Assembly (NCBI GenBank): GCA_904063045.1
Contig: CAJFCJ010000057.1
Coordinates: 30,439 to 94,438, forward strand
Reading direction: 5' to 3'
Source: Dimorphilus gyrociliatus
Taxonomy: Eukaryota > Annelida > Polychaeta > Dinophilidae
DNA length: 64,000 nt
The position numbers and the translations under genes were made by a program. The notes beneath the pieces were generated by a model. That model made no database searches and had not been told where the DNA came from. It worked only from the letters and a program-made list of their open reading frames with translations. Shown here piece after piece: positions 47,907 to 60,500 of this stretch. Every line of letters starts with the position of its first letter. The stretch's first letter is position 1.

Positions 47907-48735
47907 TCAGTTGATTTTTGTCACTAGGCCAAAATATTTTGGATGTTGTAAATTTTTTATTTTCCTCATTCTATTAAAACTTATATTGAATTGTATTAAA
48001 TTGCTCATATTTTTAAAAATGTTAAAATCTATATAAGATAGTAAATTCTGGGAAAAGTTAATATATCTTAAATCTTTTAGAGTAATTAGAGATTCTTTAT
48101 TCATTGATATCAAAGAGGAAGGGAAATGAACTTAGGCTATGATATTATAACATAATGAATGCACAACTGATCCTTTTAAAGATATTTGATAGAGGGATAG
48201 AGACTGTAGAAAATATTGAGGTCATCTGTGCTTGTAAGGGCAAAATTACTTAGATTTCTTTGCCAACAAAAATCTATTGTCTTGTTTAAAGTGTATAAGA
48301 ATTTCAAATGAAAGCCATAATAACATATGATGTTTGTACAATTGAATTTTCAACAAGAGGACAAACTGTTGAGTGAAAGAGTATGGTTGAAAAAGAGAGT
48401 GTGAGATTGAAGGGAAGGGTAACCACCTACCTAACATCTGTTCATTCACACACATTAAATGAACACTTATCATATAAAAAGTGTCTGGCACCTGGGAAGA
48501 TTTTAATGGTCTTGTTGAATGGCAGTCTGACAGTGTTTTTGTACTTGAACCCTGACAATCAATTTGCCAATAAAGCATATCTAATTTGTTCAACTCTTCC
48601 AAATTCTTTGCTAATATTTTGTTTTGAATTTTTCTTATCTTTGTCAATTTTCTCCTATAACAATTATAATAGCATTTCATCCACAACTCAAATCCCATCT
48701 TCTTATCTCAAAACTCTTATCTTTTGTGTCAAAGA
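47907..48735 (-). pseudogene. Broken duplicate of the SRCR/CTLD/LRR receptor ectodomain
   Basis: On the minus strand, 48,698-48,420 parallels the SRCR region of the receptor at 33,200-32,200: E-L-W-M-K-C-Y-Y-N-C against E-L-W-M-N-C-L-I-D-C, then T-K-T-L-S-D-C and I-S-V-H-L-M-C-V against I-S-V-N-L-I-C-L. About 48,320-48,240 parallels the start of the lectin domain. 48,113-47,930 matches the LRR end (D-L-R-Y-I-N-F-S-Q-N-L-L-S-Y-I). The LDL-A block between lectin and LRR is deleted and frames are broken, so this is a pseudogene of a segmental duplication. Confidence 0.7.
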
Positions 48736-49059
48736 AACATCTGATTTTCTGGAATGATTGCTCCGTTTGGTGTGAATCAATAAGCTAAAGAGTAAGAGCA
48801 TCAGCCATTCTGTTTTAATAACTAATGATACTGACAATGATAGACATAGAGCTCTGATAGCAAGTGATTATGATTTAGCCTTGAACATTGATCATCCTCA
48901 ATAATAATTTTTATTCTTTTTTCAGATACACAAATGGTAGAGAAGAGAATGGATGATTTGGCTTTTAAAGTCTCAGATTGTGAGATGAGAAAGAGTTCAA
49001 CAATCTTAACCCTGTATGTATGGAATGATAAATATTAATGAAATATCAATTTTGTTTAT

Positions 49060-51466
49060 TTAATGGTTTACATGAAACACTTTCATCATAATACTCATGG
49101 CATTTGTATGGATAAACTGAATTAAAAGATTATGAAATTCTTTAAATACAGGTATTATTTTTCTCCAATTATTCTTGACAAGAGTTTCAACAATTTCAAA
49201 TATCATTTTGCTTGATTCTCTTGTTGCTTGGTAACTAAAGTTCATTTTATCATTAAACTCTTCTATACTGTGAGTCTCTACAATGGCTCTGGTGACTTTT
49301 CTATAAGAGTAATGACCTGAAAAGCTGTAATAGAGGTCATATCTCCCATCAACATTTGGATTTAATTTCGCTGTCCAATAAGGTCCAAATAATTTCGTCA
49401 TATTCCTCAATCGATTTTCAACAAAAGACATAATGTCTTCCGTCCTTTCTCCATTGGCTCTCATTTTATGAAACTTTTCATATCCCTCTAAAACTGTAAT
49501 CCAAACTTCCATAGATTCACTGAAATCATTAGTCAGCTTTCCTGTATCAATTTTAATAATAGTATTAATGAAACCTCCATAATAATAATAATGAAAAGAA
49601 CCAATATAGCCAAAAAAATTTGATTGAAAATTTTCTTCCGAAGATTCTAACAAGATGCACAAAAATTTTGAAATCCATATAGGTAAATTGTAATGAGATA
49701 TCCTAGTATGCATATTCTTTTCCAAAATTGGATATAAGGTTTTGGAAAGTATATATTTATTCTTATTAAAAAATTTCAATACATTTCCAATAATTTCGTG
49801 TTTACTCGCATCGCACTTCTTGTCAGGGGCTTTTATTAGTTCAATTATACCAATTTCTTCAAGATCTTTATAGATATTCCAGATATTTTTACTTAGTTTT
49901 ATAATATTGTCAAGATTCACTGATGCTCTTTCATGAAGCACAAAATGTCGAAATTCTTCAATGAAATATCTCAATTTAGAATTCTCCGACAAGCCTAAAC
50001 TGATGAGTAACTGATGATCATTGTCAATTTTTACAAAATTTTTAGCCAATTCATCATTCCTTGATTTAGTCATTTTAAAATCATTAGAAACCAATTGATT
50101 GAAAACATCAACATATTTTAACCAGTTTTCACCATAACTATTTAATAAATCGTCTAGAAATTGTTTAATTTCAAAAATTTGAATTTTGATTGGCCATTCT
50201 AAAATTATGTTTGTTTTCTTTATGAATGAAAATAATTTTTCACAAATTTCTATAGTATTTAAAAAGAAACTAGCTGAATGAAGAAATGGCGAAATTAATC
50301 TTTCATCACTTTCAACATACAATCTTGGAATTCCCAAATACATTGCCAAATTATTATTAAAGTCAATTTTATCTTTTGAATAAAGTATAGAGCACATGTT
50401 ATTCTTGAAAATTTCAATTTCTGATATAGCATTCACAAAAAATGAATAACTATACAGTGGAATTAGTGTCTTTATTAATTCTTTGTGTTTAATGAAAGTG
50501 GTTACAAATTTATCAATAGTTTTATCATAAGAGCACACTGGAAGAGTAAATACATTGTTTAAATAGAAGAATTTAATAATTTCAAAACCAGTTTTGTATG
50601 ATTGTAATATTTTGTTAATTTCATCTTCTGATTTTGTTCTTAATAAATTAAGAGAGTCAATTAGGAGATATTTGTATGAGTTGTAGTTATAAGTGTCAGT
50701 GACATTAAAATATTTTGCTGAATGAAATGGAATGAATGAGAAGACAAAAATTGAATAAATTACTAATATATACCTATAACTTGTGAAACAGCTCCTTTAG
50801 AATTGTCATCTGACATCCATAAATTTAATGATCTAAACAAATGATTTATTAAACGCAAAGATTCTCTATCATTCCACCATTTTCGACCATATTTTAAAGA
50901 CATGTCATTTATTATTTCAGTAAATTTCTCTATAAATTCCGATTTTTTTGACACATTTTCATTGATGATATTTTCACGAATATATTTCAATAATTCATTC
51001 AAATATTTAAATGCTAACTGAAATTTACCATCTTCCAGATAAGGTTTCAAATATTTATACTTTCTTCTAATTAAATAGGAAATTTCACTGGCAGATATAA
51101 TATCTTTAAAAATAGTTTCAGACAATTTTTTGCTCAATTCTCTCATTGATTTTGCATTTAAAATCATACAAACAGTCTTTGTAAGTTTATCACGATCTTT
51201 TAATACTTCGAATGAAGGATTATTGGAAATTTTGTCAAATGTTCTTTCATATAATCTTTTAGACATAACATTAGACATATCATGCTCAATCCAGTTAATA
51301 ATTGAAGTTGCCACTTCGGAACATGTTGTTGCTGATATAGCTGTAATGATAAAATTGAAATTTAGCATTAGAATTCTGTATTAAAAATGTAATATTAATA
51401 CTTACATTTCAAATTTACTTGAATAGGGAGAAGAGAAAGAAAAGCGAAATAAATGATCCACTTCAT
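49060..51466 (-). CDS. Orphan secreted helical protein (761 aa)
   Basis: Three exons rebuilt: 51406-51466, 50774-51340 and 49060-50717, with introns of 65 and 56 bp and matching phases. Exon 1 gives a signal peptide, M-K-W-I-I-Y-F-A-F-L-S-L-L-P-I. The rest is long, mostly alpha-helical by composition (K, I, L, E, N), with few Cys and several short aromatic patches such as F-H-Y-Y-Y-Y-G-G-F. There are no transmembrane segments after the signal. I recognise no domain. The long uninterrupted third exon (552 codons) in AT-rich DNA argues that it is a real gene. Candidates are a secreted structural or effector-like protein; none is supported further. Confidence 0.7.
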
Positions 51467-51805
51467 TTTTTTTGTCTGTATACTTGTCAATGTTAAAAAG
51501 AAACTTGAATAGTTATCGATAAATAACACAGCCTGAAGGATGATTACATTTAATGTAATGATTGCTCAATTTAAAAGAATGATTTAATTGTTTTAATGTA
51601 TTTTTAGATCAATTTTCCTAAAAGTTAAATAAGATAGAAAATACTGCTTTATAATAGATTATCTATTATTCAATGTAGTTTTTTTTCATACTTAAATCTA
51701 TATAATCTGTAATGTTTTCAAAAATAGAAAAGAATTAGAACAATGCTGTCATACTAAAGAAAAACCTAGTGTATAAAGTTTCCAGCAAAACTGTGACTAT
51801 ACTCC

Positions 51806-52284
51806 ATGATGACATGGAAGAATCACATCTTTTTCCTTTCAATCTCTTGCTTATATTGTTTGATAGGATTATCTTCAAACCTATTAACTGTATTTCTGTA
51901 TCCCATCCAGGGAAAAACATCAACTTTATCCAATTACTTTATTAAGGTTTACATTGATATATTTATAGGTTCAGTGCTGGTTCCATGTATTACTGTGGTT
52001 GAAAAATTTTCTCTAAAGAATCTTCTTTTTTGCAAACTAACATTGGGTATAGCAATGGTTTTGTACATTAGCATAAATTTCAAATAGTTTTAAGAAGAAT
52101 GAGAGCACCTTTAGGTGATCAATCTCTAAAGAAAATCTCTGATGCTAAAATTAAATTTAAATCAACATCTATGCTATTTGGTGTAACATTAATATTCATT
52201 ATTTGTTGGATACCAATATTTCTTTCATTTTATAATTTTAATTCTTTTCAAGAATATTTCTTTTGGGCAAAGGAAGCTCTATAA
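51806..52284 (+). pseudogene. Class A GPCR pseudogene
   Basis: The first part (51,806-52,084) reads as TM1-TM3 (L-S-S-N-L-L-T-V-F-L, then F-I-G-S-V-L-V-P, then C-K-L-T-L-G-I-A) and stops before the E/D-R-Y site. The second part (52,099-52,284) reads as the end of loop 3 and TM6 (S-M-L-F-G-V-T-L-I-F-I-I-C-W-I-P), then stops. TM4, TM5 and TM7 are absent. The TM6 wording is close to the intact GPCR at 39,116 (S-M-L-F-G-V-T-T-I-Y), so this is its decayed paralogue. Confidence 0.8.
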
Positions 52285-52639
52285 AATCACCTGTATCTGC
52301 AAAAGAAAATGTAACAGATATTGTTAGTGCAAATGTGAAAAAATCTATATATTCTTTATAAAGGATGGATTAAATGAAAATGCCAATATAGATTAGTCAA
52401 TGAGATGAATAGATGATTTACTCAAGAAGTATTTTTATATTTATTACAATTACTTGTGATATTTGAATTATTATCTAGAAATTTTTTATTCATATTATTA
52501 TGAAAGAGTAGGCTTATCTGACATTAAAATTGTCAAATATATAATTCATATATTGAAGGTTTAAGAGATGGAACATCTTTTCATGTCCAGTAAGATCATC
52601 CATCTTGCTCCAATTATCCAGTTTACAGTAGTTTTTCTA

Positions 52640-52805
52640 ATTCCATTTAAAATAATGGCTTAGGCAGAAGAAAACAGCAACTGATTTCTACTTAGGAGGG
52701 CCTCCTCTAAGGGTTAGGGCTAATGGAAAAGGTTAGGTCCAGGTAAGGGCTGGGTTAGGGTTAGGGTAAAAGCACTGATTTGTGGACATTTTCTGTCATA
52801 TCCTG
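52640..52805. repeat. Small repeat element with telomere-like core
   Basis: CAGAAGAAAACAGCAACTGA at the left and TGTGGACATTTTCTGTCATA at the right, with TGGGTTAGGGTTAGGGTAAA inside. The right end matches the right end of the intronic element at 15,365-15,533. It abuts an isolated LDL-A exon. Confidence 0.5.
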
Positions 52806-52819
52806 TCAATTCATTCAAG

Positions 52820-53007
52820 CTAGGAGATGATGAAAACGATTGCGTTTATAATTACTTTACGTGTTTTAATGGAAAATTAAAAATTTCACTAAATAATGTC
52901 TGTGATTTACGTAACGATTGTGATGACAAATCCGATGAAATGTTTTGCGGTAGTTTAAATTTAAAGAAAATTAATAAACTTAAAAAAATTCTCTCTCTTC
53001 TTCCTTG
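52820..53007 (+). pseudogene. Isolated LDL-A exon (receptor duplicate)
   Basis: The plus-strand frame starts with the end of one LDL-A repeat (G-D-D-E-N-D-C) and holds a complete second one ([21 protein letters not shown]) before a stop near 53,007. The layout matches the paired LDL-A exon of the receptor at 31,167-31,442, so it is another scattered duplicate. The upstream side is cut by the repeat element ending at 52,805. Confidence 0.65.
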
Positions 53008-53194
53008 ATCTTCTCCATAGAAAATGAGTCAAATGAGAAGAATGAGTACTGAATACTTTCTATCATCAGTTATTGTATTTTAAATATTTAATAAACAATC
53101 ATAGAAGAAGCTATCTTATTTGCAAATACAATAAATGTCAGCAAGTTTTGAATTTGAAACATTTGCCAATTGACTGTTCAATATTTTTAAATGG

Positions 53195-53275
53195 GTGCAG
53201 GAGAAAACGTCCACAAGAGAAAATGTCCACAGGAGAAAACGTCCACAACTGAGGAGAAAATGTCCATAGTGAAAG
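53195..53275. repeat. Tandem array of GAGAAAACGTCCACA units
   Basis: Four imperfect units of the type GAGAAAACGTCCACAAGA (alternating AACG and AATG). They share their core with the ends of the MITE-like elements at 15,365 and 52,640. Confidence 0.65.
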
Positions 53276-53324
53276 AGAATTTTTCTTTTTTCTCCATAAA
53301 CCAAGCAACATATCTTTTTAAAGG

Positions 53325-54915
53325 TGCAGTGACATTTCGGCCCAGGACATTTCGGCCCATTTTATGACTTTTTGAGTTAATTATGAATTAAATACAATAA
53401 ATAATAAAAAGCAATCAATTTTAAAATTGATAAAAAATATAATAAGTAATATAATATAGTAATTCCAGATATGTAAAATAATTATTATAAAATTCAAAAT
53501 ATTTTCAGAGTAATGGATACCAGTTTTCCTTATTTCTGAAGTATATTTTACATTGTTTTACAATTTCCTTTTCCTGTTTTGACAAATAGTAGAAGGTATA
53601 TTTCTGTTCTTCATTTATCATAGAAGCTTTAATAGAAATTACAACATAAATTTGAAAAACTGTTGGAAGTGTGGCTTAAGATTTCATTGGACACAAAGAA
53701 AATTCAGATGAAAGTTGTACAGACATTTTTATCATGTAAAGTGTTCAAAATGTAAGTAAACTCTCTAACTTTCTCAGGTATAATGCTATATCACCTATAT
53801 ATTAAGATGCAGATTATTGTCCTGATTGTCATGATGTCAGCAAACAGAAATTATTTATTAAATTAAAGAAAATAGATCATTATCATCAGAGTAAATTCAT
53901 CCAGAATATGATGAAACTGCTGTTATTATGGAATCATCAATGAATAATACAAGTGAAATAAATACCAATCAGGTAATTTCATTTGTTAAAAAATATTATT
54001 ATTTCACCATAAATTTTAACAGTTAAGACTTTCCTTTGACTTCAATTCACCTGAATCACCAAACAATGAAAAAAAGTTGAAAAGAGAGTTGATATAAGTG
54101 ATGAAACTTCATTTGAGATGGATAAGCATCATAGAAACAGAAAGAGATGATTTCAAAATAGTTGTAAGTGGAAGTACAAAAAATAAAGACTTACTTCTAC
54201 ACAAAAACTGTTCATATTCTGTAAAAAATTTTCTTTAAATTCTTTAAATTTAAGGACAATATCTTCTGCTATTCTTTTACCAGTTTTTCCATTATCACCA
54301 GTTGCCATTTCCTTTACATCCATTCTTGATTTAAGAACATTTTCTATGTTTTTATGCAATTTCATTAAAAGCAGTACTTGGCCTCCTCAATTCTGGTCTG
54401 TTTATCAATTAATTGTGAGAACAAACAATCATGTTGAGGCATGGCATTCCAGACTCAACAAAAATTTGAAAATGGATGAGAACTTTTATTCTGTAATAAA
54501 AGAATTGAGAAGAGAAGCCAAATTAGTAGAGATCTTTGAAAAGTTATTGTCTGAAAAAAAGTTGAGAAAAATACAGAAGAAGAAGTATAAAGATTTAGAA
54601 TTTAAAATATTCCAGTTGTGGAGTAAATTTGAAAAAAGAGAATTGAGTTTGGATGAATTATTGAATAGACTTGTTGATTTAAATATCTGTTAAAATTTGT
54701 TATTTCTTGGTCTGTATTTTAGTTATTAAACTTAACACTCCTTACTATTTGTAAATTGCTTTTTTTTATATTAAAAAAATAAACATAATTGTTCACAAAA
54801 TAAAAATTATATTTGTCATATTTATCAATTAATAAGTACTAAACCTATCTTCAAGTGAGACATAATGCCTTTAGTATGACTGCCTTAGAATGGACTGAAA
54901 TGTCCTGACCCCGTT
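53325..54915. mobile_element. Rearranged MULE element with terminal inverted repeats
   Basis: GGCCCAGGACATTTCGGCCC (about 53,340) and the reverse complement of GGACTGAAATGTCCTGACCC (about 54,892) form imperfect terminal inverted repeats. Inside on the plus strand are a Cys-rich finger exon (C-W-K-C near 53,665, C-S-K-C before a GT donor, Y-C-P-D-C after an AG acceptor at about 53,812) and the Glu-containing exon 54,346-54,693 (R-T-N-N-H-V-E-A-W-H, stop TAA). A block at 54,153-54,365 instead reads on the minus strand as the linker after FLYWCH (D-N-G-K-T-G-K-R-I-A-E). The element therefore carries an internal inversion and lacks both catalytic Asps; it is dead. Confidence 0.6.
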
Positions 54916-55209
54916 TTTAAAAACAGAACTTGTGTTGTATTCATTTTTTTGCTGAGATGTAAAAAAACAAATGGGATGTACTTTGTTAATTGTTGGGTTA
55001 GGGATAGGGCAAACACCACAAAACTAGATATTTAGGGTAATTATGGGAATACTTAACCTGATCCCAGTTGATTCAATGTCCTATGATTCATACTTGGCCA
55101 GGAAAAGTTCTAAAGTTGGAACGACGCCAAAAACTTGGTAACCATTCTCTAAATTGATTACAAACTAATACAAAATTTAAAATTTAAAAACTTCTTTCCA
55201 TTATTGCAT
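54916..55209. other. Spacer
   Basis: AT-rich, with a short telomere-like word (TTGGGTTAGGGATAGGG near 54,992). No exon. Confidence 0.35.
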
Positions 55210-55461
55210 TTAAAAATAATGAATATTTAAATTCAAGCAAGATTTTTCATCAGATTTGCCAAGATGAATGGAACTTCCATCACATAAATAGATATTTGAT
55301 ATGCAATATTCATTCATTTCACATTTGAAAAAACCTTCTGAACATTCACTTCTACTTATCTTAATAATCTGTTTGATTTCAATGAAGTTTTTCTTTTGAA
55401 TTACCAATTGATCATCTTTTCTATGTTCTTTGTTCCAATATTCACTCCATAGTGGCTCCAT
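55210..55461 (-). pseudogene. Isolated LDL-A exon
   Basis: The minus-strand frame holds one LDL-A-like repeat: G-F-F-K-C-E-M-N-E-Y-C, Y-L-C-D-G-S, then G-K-S-D-E-K-S-C with an extra residue or two in the acidic loop. It lacks the usual second half of the calcium cage (no D/N before C in the middle). Probably a decayed piece of the LDL-A receptor family; the 5' part of the frame overlaps a fragment of the foldback repeat (55,425-55,520). Confidence 0.5.
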
Positions 55462-55520
55462 CTAGTATGGGTAAAGAATCTATTTCTCACAAAACAGAAT
55501 TCTTCATAAAGTTCTAGAAT
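55425..55520. repeat. Decayed foldback-element fragment
   Basis: CTATGTTCTTTGTTCC, then AAAGAATCTATTTCTCACAA and AGAATTCTTCATAAAGTTCT, the same order of words as in the right arm at 37,425-37,530. Confidence 0.55.
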
Positions 55521-55860
55521 CTAATATCATTTTTGGGCAATTTAACAAACTGAACCTGACATGTTCTTGTTTTTATATCTTTGCATATATCACAACAGTC
55601 TTGTCCTTTACTTTTTAAATTGAAATTGCAAAAGTTTATGATTTCAATAACACTGACCTTTCAAACAATCCTGATGAAAAACATGTTTGCATAAAGAGCA
55701 TAACTCCATTGTCATTGTGGGCAAATCATTTGATGGCAGTATAAGCAGTTGGCAGACATTTGTTTGATCTTTAGTTATAAGATTTATGAACAACATTAGT
55801 TACACCAAAAATATCAAGAATTAAACTACAGGGCTAGACAAGAGAGGTTAATATAAAAAG

Positions 55861-56937
55861 TTATGATACATATATATTTGATACTTTTTCCAATAGATCC
55901 ATTGCTGTTATTAATCCTAAATCATAATTGAATATTTTAACCTGTAATTTCAAATATTCTTTCTTTTGGTGTTTCTTCAACTTTCTCTCAGATAAAAGTT
56001 TTTTATAAACATCAATAAGAGAAGCTTCCTTATTTAGTTCATCTACTAATTGGTAAAAAGAGCCTTTGGCTAAGACTTTACTGTTCAATCTTCTGTGCCA
56101 AGCTTCAACTTCATTATTTGTTCTGACACTATAACCAAACACAGACCATTGTTGAGGTTGCCAAATTGAATTTTCAATCCATTGAGATCTAACATAATCT
56201 AACAAATCAGCATATTTGTTTCTTGCTCCCATATCATTCTCAATTAAATTGAAGATTGTTGGTATTGTAGTAGAAGGAAGAAATGGCAATGCTAATATCT
56301 TTTTTAATGTTGACCTTCCATTATTCATATTTGATTGATAATCTTTACTGTATCCCAAATTCTAAAAATATAGATAATAAAAGCTAAACTGTAACAAAAT
56401 TAACATATTCATCTTACCTGAATCTTTCTATACACAGCTTGGCTCCAATGAAATGCACACCCTCTTATGGATACTGCTGGATAAATAGATTTCAGAGCTT
56501 TCCAGAGTCCTTTGTCAAAATCAACAACTACCTCCTCTGGCATTGAATCATTAGTCATTTTTTTAATTTCCTGCAGACAAAAAATCAAGGAATAGAAAAT
56601 GAGTTATGCAATATTTTTTATAGACAAATTATACCTTTAATACATATTTGTAAGCTCTTGACTTTGCTGATGATATAAACACAAACATAAGTGGTACTTG
56701 TTTCACTTCACCATGTTTTTTAATGAATGAATGTATTGAAAATAGTTGGTAAAAAGGTTGTTTTACCACTTTGAAAGTTCCATCCATATATCATACCTTG
56801 CTCTTTGCTAGCAATTCCAATTGCTTCATTGATGCAAACATTACTATTCTTTCCTTTTCATTGTACTGCTCTTGCTGGCAAAATCTATGCGTTTGCAAGT
56901 TATAACAATACTGGTTCTACTCGAACCTTTAAACAAA
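55861..56937 (-). pseudogene. MULE transposase copy interrupted by an LTR element
   Basis: Three exons survive: about 56,635-56,937 (first Asp in Y-M-D-G-T-F-K), 56,418-56,570 (second Asp in V-V-D-F-D-K-G-L-W, then C-x2-H-W-S-Q-A-V-Y-R-K) and 55,861-56,361 (R-T-N-N-E-V-E-A-W-H-R, stop TAA). Introns sit at the same positions as in the copy at 2790-4691. A TGA at 56,791-56,793 replaces the Trp before the first Asp, and there is a frame change near 56,905. The FLYWCH and zinc-finger part is missing because the gypsy LTR begins at about 56,938. Confidence 0.75.
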
Positions 56938-57496
56938 TGTTTAAATTAAAATGGTTTATTCGCAATAATAATACTTAAGCAAGTAACAATATGAGAGTTC
57001 AATAGCAGAGTAGATAGTTTGTAATAGCAGGTTGCCAAATTACCAAACTGTCTTCCAATGTTGAGGAGTAGATGGATGGTTCCAGTGGAGGTTGTTTCCA
57101 GATGATTTTCCCAGGTCCTTGGGTCCAGATGGAAGCTGCATGCCAAATGAGAATAATGAGGATTTATATACTTTGAGGTTTGTCTCTGACATCCAATCAT
57201 CACTTTACAGTTGCCAAAATGTGTAGTTCATATTTATCTTTAGTAACAGGATGTTACAAGGTTCAACATTTAGGAAGGTTAATTGAATTATAACTTGGCC
57301 ACACCCTAGGCAAGTTAATTAAATTATAACTTGGCCAAACCTTTATTGGTAATTAAAGATGAGCCTTCAAGCTGACTAATCAGACTTATGTTTGGCCAAT
57401 GTTATAGCATTTTCTTGCGTAGGTTTTAAGATGTACATGTATATGTTGCATAAAATAATAGAGTTCAAGCATGTAAAATATAACCAAAGTTGTACA
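56938..57496 (-). repeat. 3' LTR of the Ty3/gypsy element
   Basis: Bounded on its 5' side (minus strand) by a polypurine tract AAAGAAGGGGGAAG at about 57,498-57,511, followed by TGTACAAC, and on the other side by ...TTTAAACA, at the point where MULE coding sequence resumes. Length about 559 bp. It holds an AATAAA word near the 3' end. The partner LTR lies beyond the right window edge, so identity and age cannot be judged. Confidence 0.6.
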
Positions 57497-57527
57497 ACTT
57501 CCCCCTTCTTTGTGAAGATGAGTCCCT

Positions 57528-60500
57528 TCATCTTGATTTAATGAGAATTACAGGTGGTTGTTCTTCTTCATTAGTTTGATGTTGACTAAAGCTACAACTT
57601 TGTTTCATTAGTTTTGGGTTTTCAGGAGAGTTATCTGTGCTCTCACTTGGGGTAGCAATTTCTTCTCTTTGTTTTCTTCTTCCAATAATATAGTTGAAAA
57701 TGATGATACATACCATTGACACTACAATACTCAAACAAATATTTCGTATGATAACATAAAGTGTTTTCCCAGGTTTATAGTACCAACTATGGAAAAACTG
57801 TTTAATTCCAGATAAATTGGGTACAATGCCATTTTTCTCTGCAACAGTGACCATGTTATCATACCTTGCCTGCTTCTGTTCCAGTGAACTGATAACTTGC
57901 TTAATTTTTGAGTGCTGGTATGCAATATCCTTCTTTACCCCATGGTGGAGTAGATCAGCTAATCTGGCAATTTCAATTTTTGGTTCAGAAAGGTGATTGT
58001 GGATATGTAACTGCATGGATTTTGCAGACACAGTGTGAAATCTGCATCCTCTTTCTGAATAATACACATATGTTTTGTCTTTCATTGGTTGGTTTCTTAT
58101 AGGATTTAATGGGTTGTGAGTTGTTTTGTAGAATAACTTGTTAGACTTACACTCATTATAGGTAATCTCTTCAGGATTGACTTGCTGTAAAACATGAGTA
58201 ACTGGTTCTACTTGGAAAAGCAGGTTGTTCATGGTGACAAGTAAAAATTGAGAACATTTGTTATTCTTTTTTATCATGCTTAAGTCACAAACTACTTCTG
58301 TTGAGGCTATTGGTGAACATTGTTTAATTATAGCTAATTCTCCCATCTGACTACTGTGCATTCCCAACTCATTTGTTAACACTGTGGTCAATTGAGGATC
58401 CAAATTTGCTAGTAATGCCATCATTCTGCTTCTTTGAACAAATTGATTGCAGAGAAGACTTGACAGCTGTTGGGTAAACCTTTTTAAATTCTTAAAATTT
58501 GAATCAATACCATGTAGTAAGGTAGATGTTTGGGCAGCTTCTCTCATTTCCAATGGGAATTTGTGGTATGGGTTTTTACTTATCTTATGTTTCAGTTTTG
58601 CTTCCTTCTTCATCTGCTTTTTAGCCATTCTCATGTGTAGAGTAAAATAAATTCCTTCATAGGTAATCTTAAATTCTCTGGCTGGTGGTCCTTTATACCA
58701 TATGCCCAATGTTGGTAATACCTTCTTTTTGATTCTTTTCTCACTGTATACATATTTTGAAATCGTGACAGATTGTCTTGTTGCCCTTGTCCAATTGACT
58801 GCTTGCAGCATTTCTTGGATATAATAGTTATCCAGCTCCCAGTAAGATGGACTAATGGGTTGTTGTAGATGATATATCACAACTTCCTTGAGTGTGCCTT
58901 TATTTCTCATTAGTTTATACTTTGTGTTTGTTTCTCTGTACCATTGGTTAAGACTTGGTAAGGGGTTGTTTCGCTTGTATAGTATAATTTGTTCTTTAAC
59001 TTTATTGGGATAGTTTAATAGTCGTTTTTCTTCATTTTTGCCAATCTTCTGATATTGTAGCAAATTGTATAGGTGTTCCTTGCTTGTTTCCTGTATTAAA
59101 CTCTGTTCCTCCAGTGGTACTAGTACTTTTGTTCCAGGACCACCAATTCCATCAATAAACTTATCTTGATAAGGGATGTCCAGAATAGAATACCCTGGAC
59201 AAGAATAGTGACCAGCAAATTTGATACAACTAATTCTGTTGCTAATTTTTATCCATGGTGATTGTTGCCCAAGTGTGTAATTATTCTTGAGGTTCCTAAA
59301 GACAATAATTGCCTCTTCTGTTTCACAATAGGACTGCCCTGGTAAACAATCTTCCAGGTAGTCCAGATTAGTTGTAATTTTCATATTAGGAGGTTGCCAA
59401 TATGCTTTGCCAAACTGGATAATTGTGGTGTATTCCAGCACCTTGGTCGTTGTTGGCCATGTGTAGGCAGCAGGAAACTGATCTTGGTGGATCCAAGTGT
59501 TTCTTTTCACCATTAAAGGTTTTCCTTGAAAAGATCGTTTGTCTTTTATCATCTGTCTGCATTGATCATGAGTTACTTTGATAACTGAGTTAACAATCCT
59601 CCTCTTCTTTGCTCCAAAGAAATAGTAAGTGTAAAAATTAGTTCTTAGATACACTTGACATTTTACTGCTCTTGTTTCAATTTCTTCCAAGTTCAATTCA
59701 TAGATATCAGCTGTAATTGTCTTGGTTTCTTGTGATTCTATATTACAAGTTGGCTCATCTGCTAGATCAAATGCCTGGCTTGGTAGTTGGTTAGAACAAA
59801 AGTATAACGGTGGTTTAAATGTTAAGGTAATGTTTGCACTTGTAACATGGGCACCTTGGTAGGATGGTTTTGGGACTGTTATTGAGTGGATGCAGCCACA
59901 GATCACCATTACAGTCATCACTAGTGGAAGCCACAACATCTGTTTCATGTTAGCTCTTCCTGTGTTGGCTATAGTTGAATGGTTGAAAATTTTGTGTTGT
60001 TGTTCCACTCTGATAGTTATTCCATCTTCTAACTCTATATATTGTGGTTCCACTTCTTGTTGGGAATCTAATTGTTCAGAGATGATTTTAGTCTCATCTA
60101 AAAATATGACTGACTCATTGTCTGTATCACTTGTATTTTCTTTCTCATCTTGGGATGAATCTACCACTATGAGGGACTCATTATCTGAATGGGTTATGTC
60201 AATAATTTCACCTTCAATAATTATTGACTCATTATCCGAATGGGTTATATCAATAATTTCGCTTTCAATAATTATTGACTCATCGTCTGAACTAGATATT
60301 TCATCTTCTCTATCAGAGATAATGTTTGCCTCTGAATCTGTATTTTGATCCAGTTCATTATTTGTTTCTGTGTCATCACTTTCAGATGAGCTTGAAGGTT
60401 CATTGAGACTGTAATTACTGTCTGTTTTGAAAGTATTGCTTGTGTCATAACCAGTATCAGAATTAGTAACTTCCATCTCTGAGTCATCACTATCTGAACT

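Noticed and set aside
52730-52765. TTAGGG repeats as a telomere or interstitial telomeric site
   Set aside because: Only two perfect units, inside a small dispersed element; too short to indicate a chromosome end or fusion.
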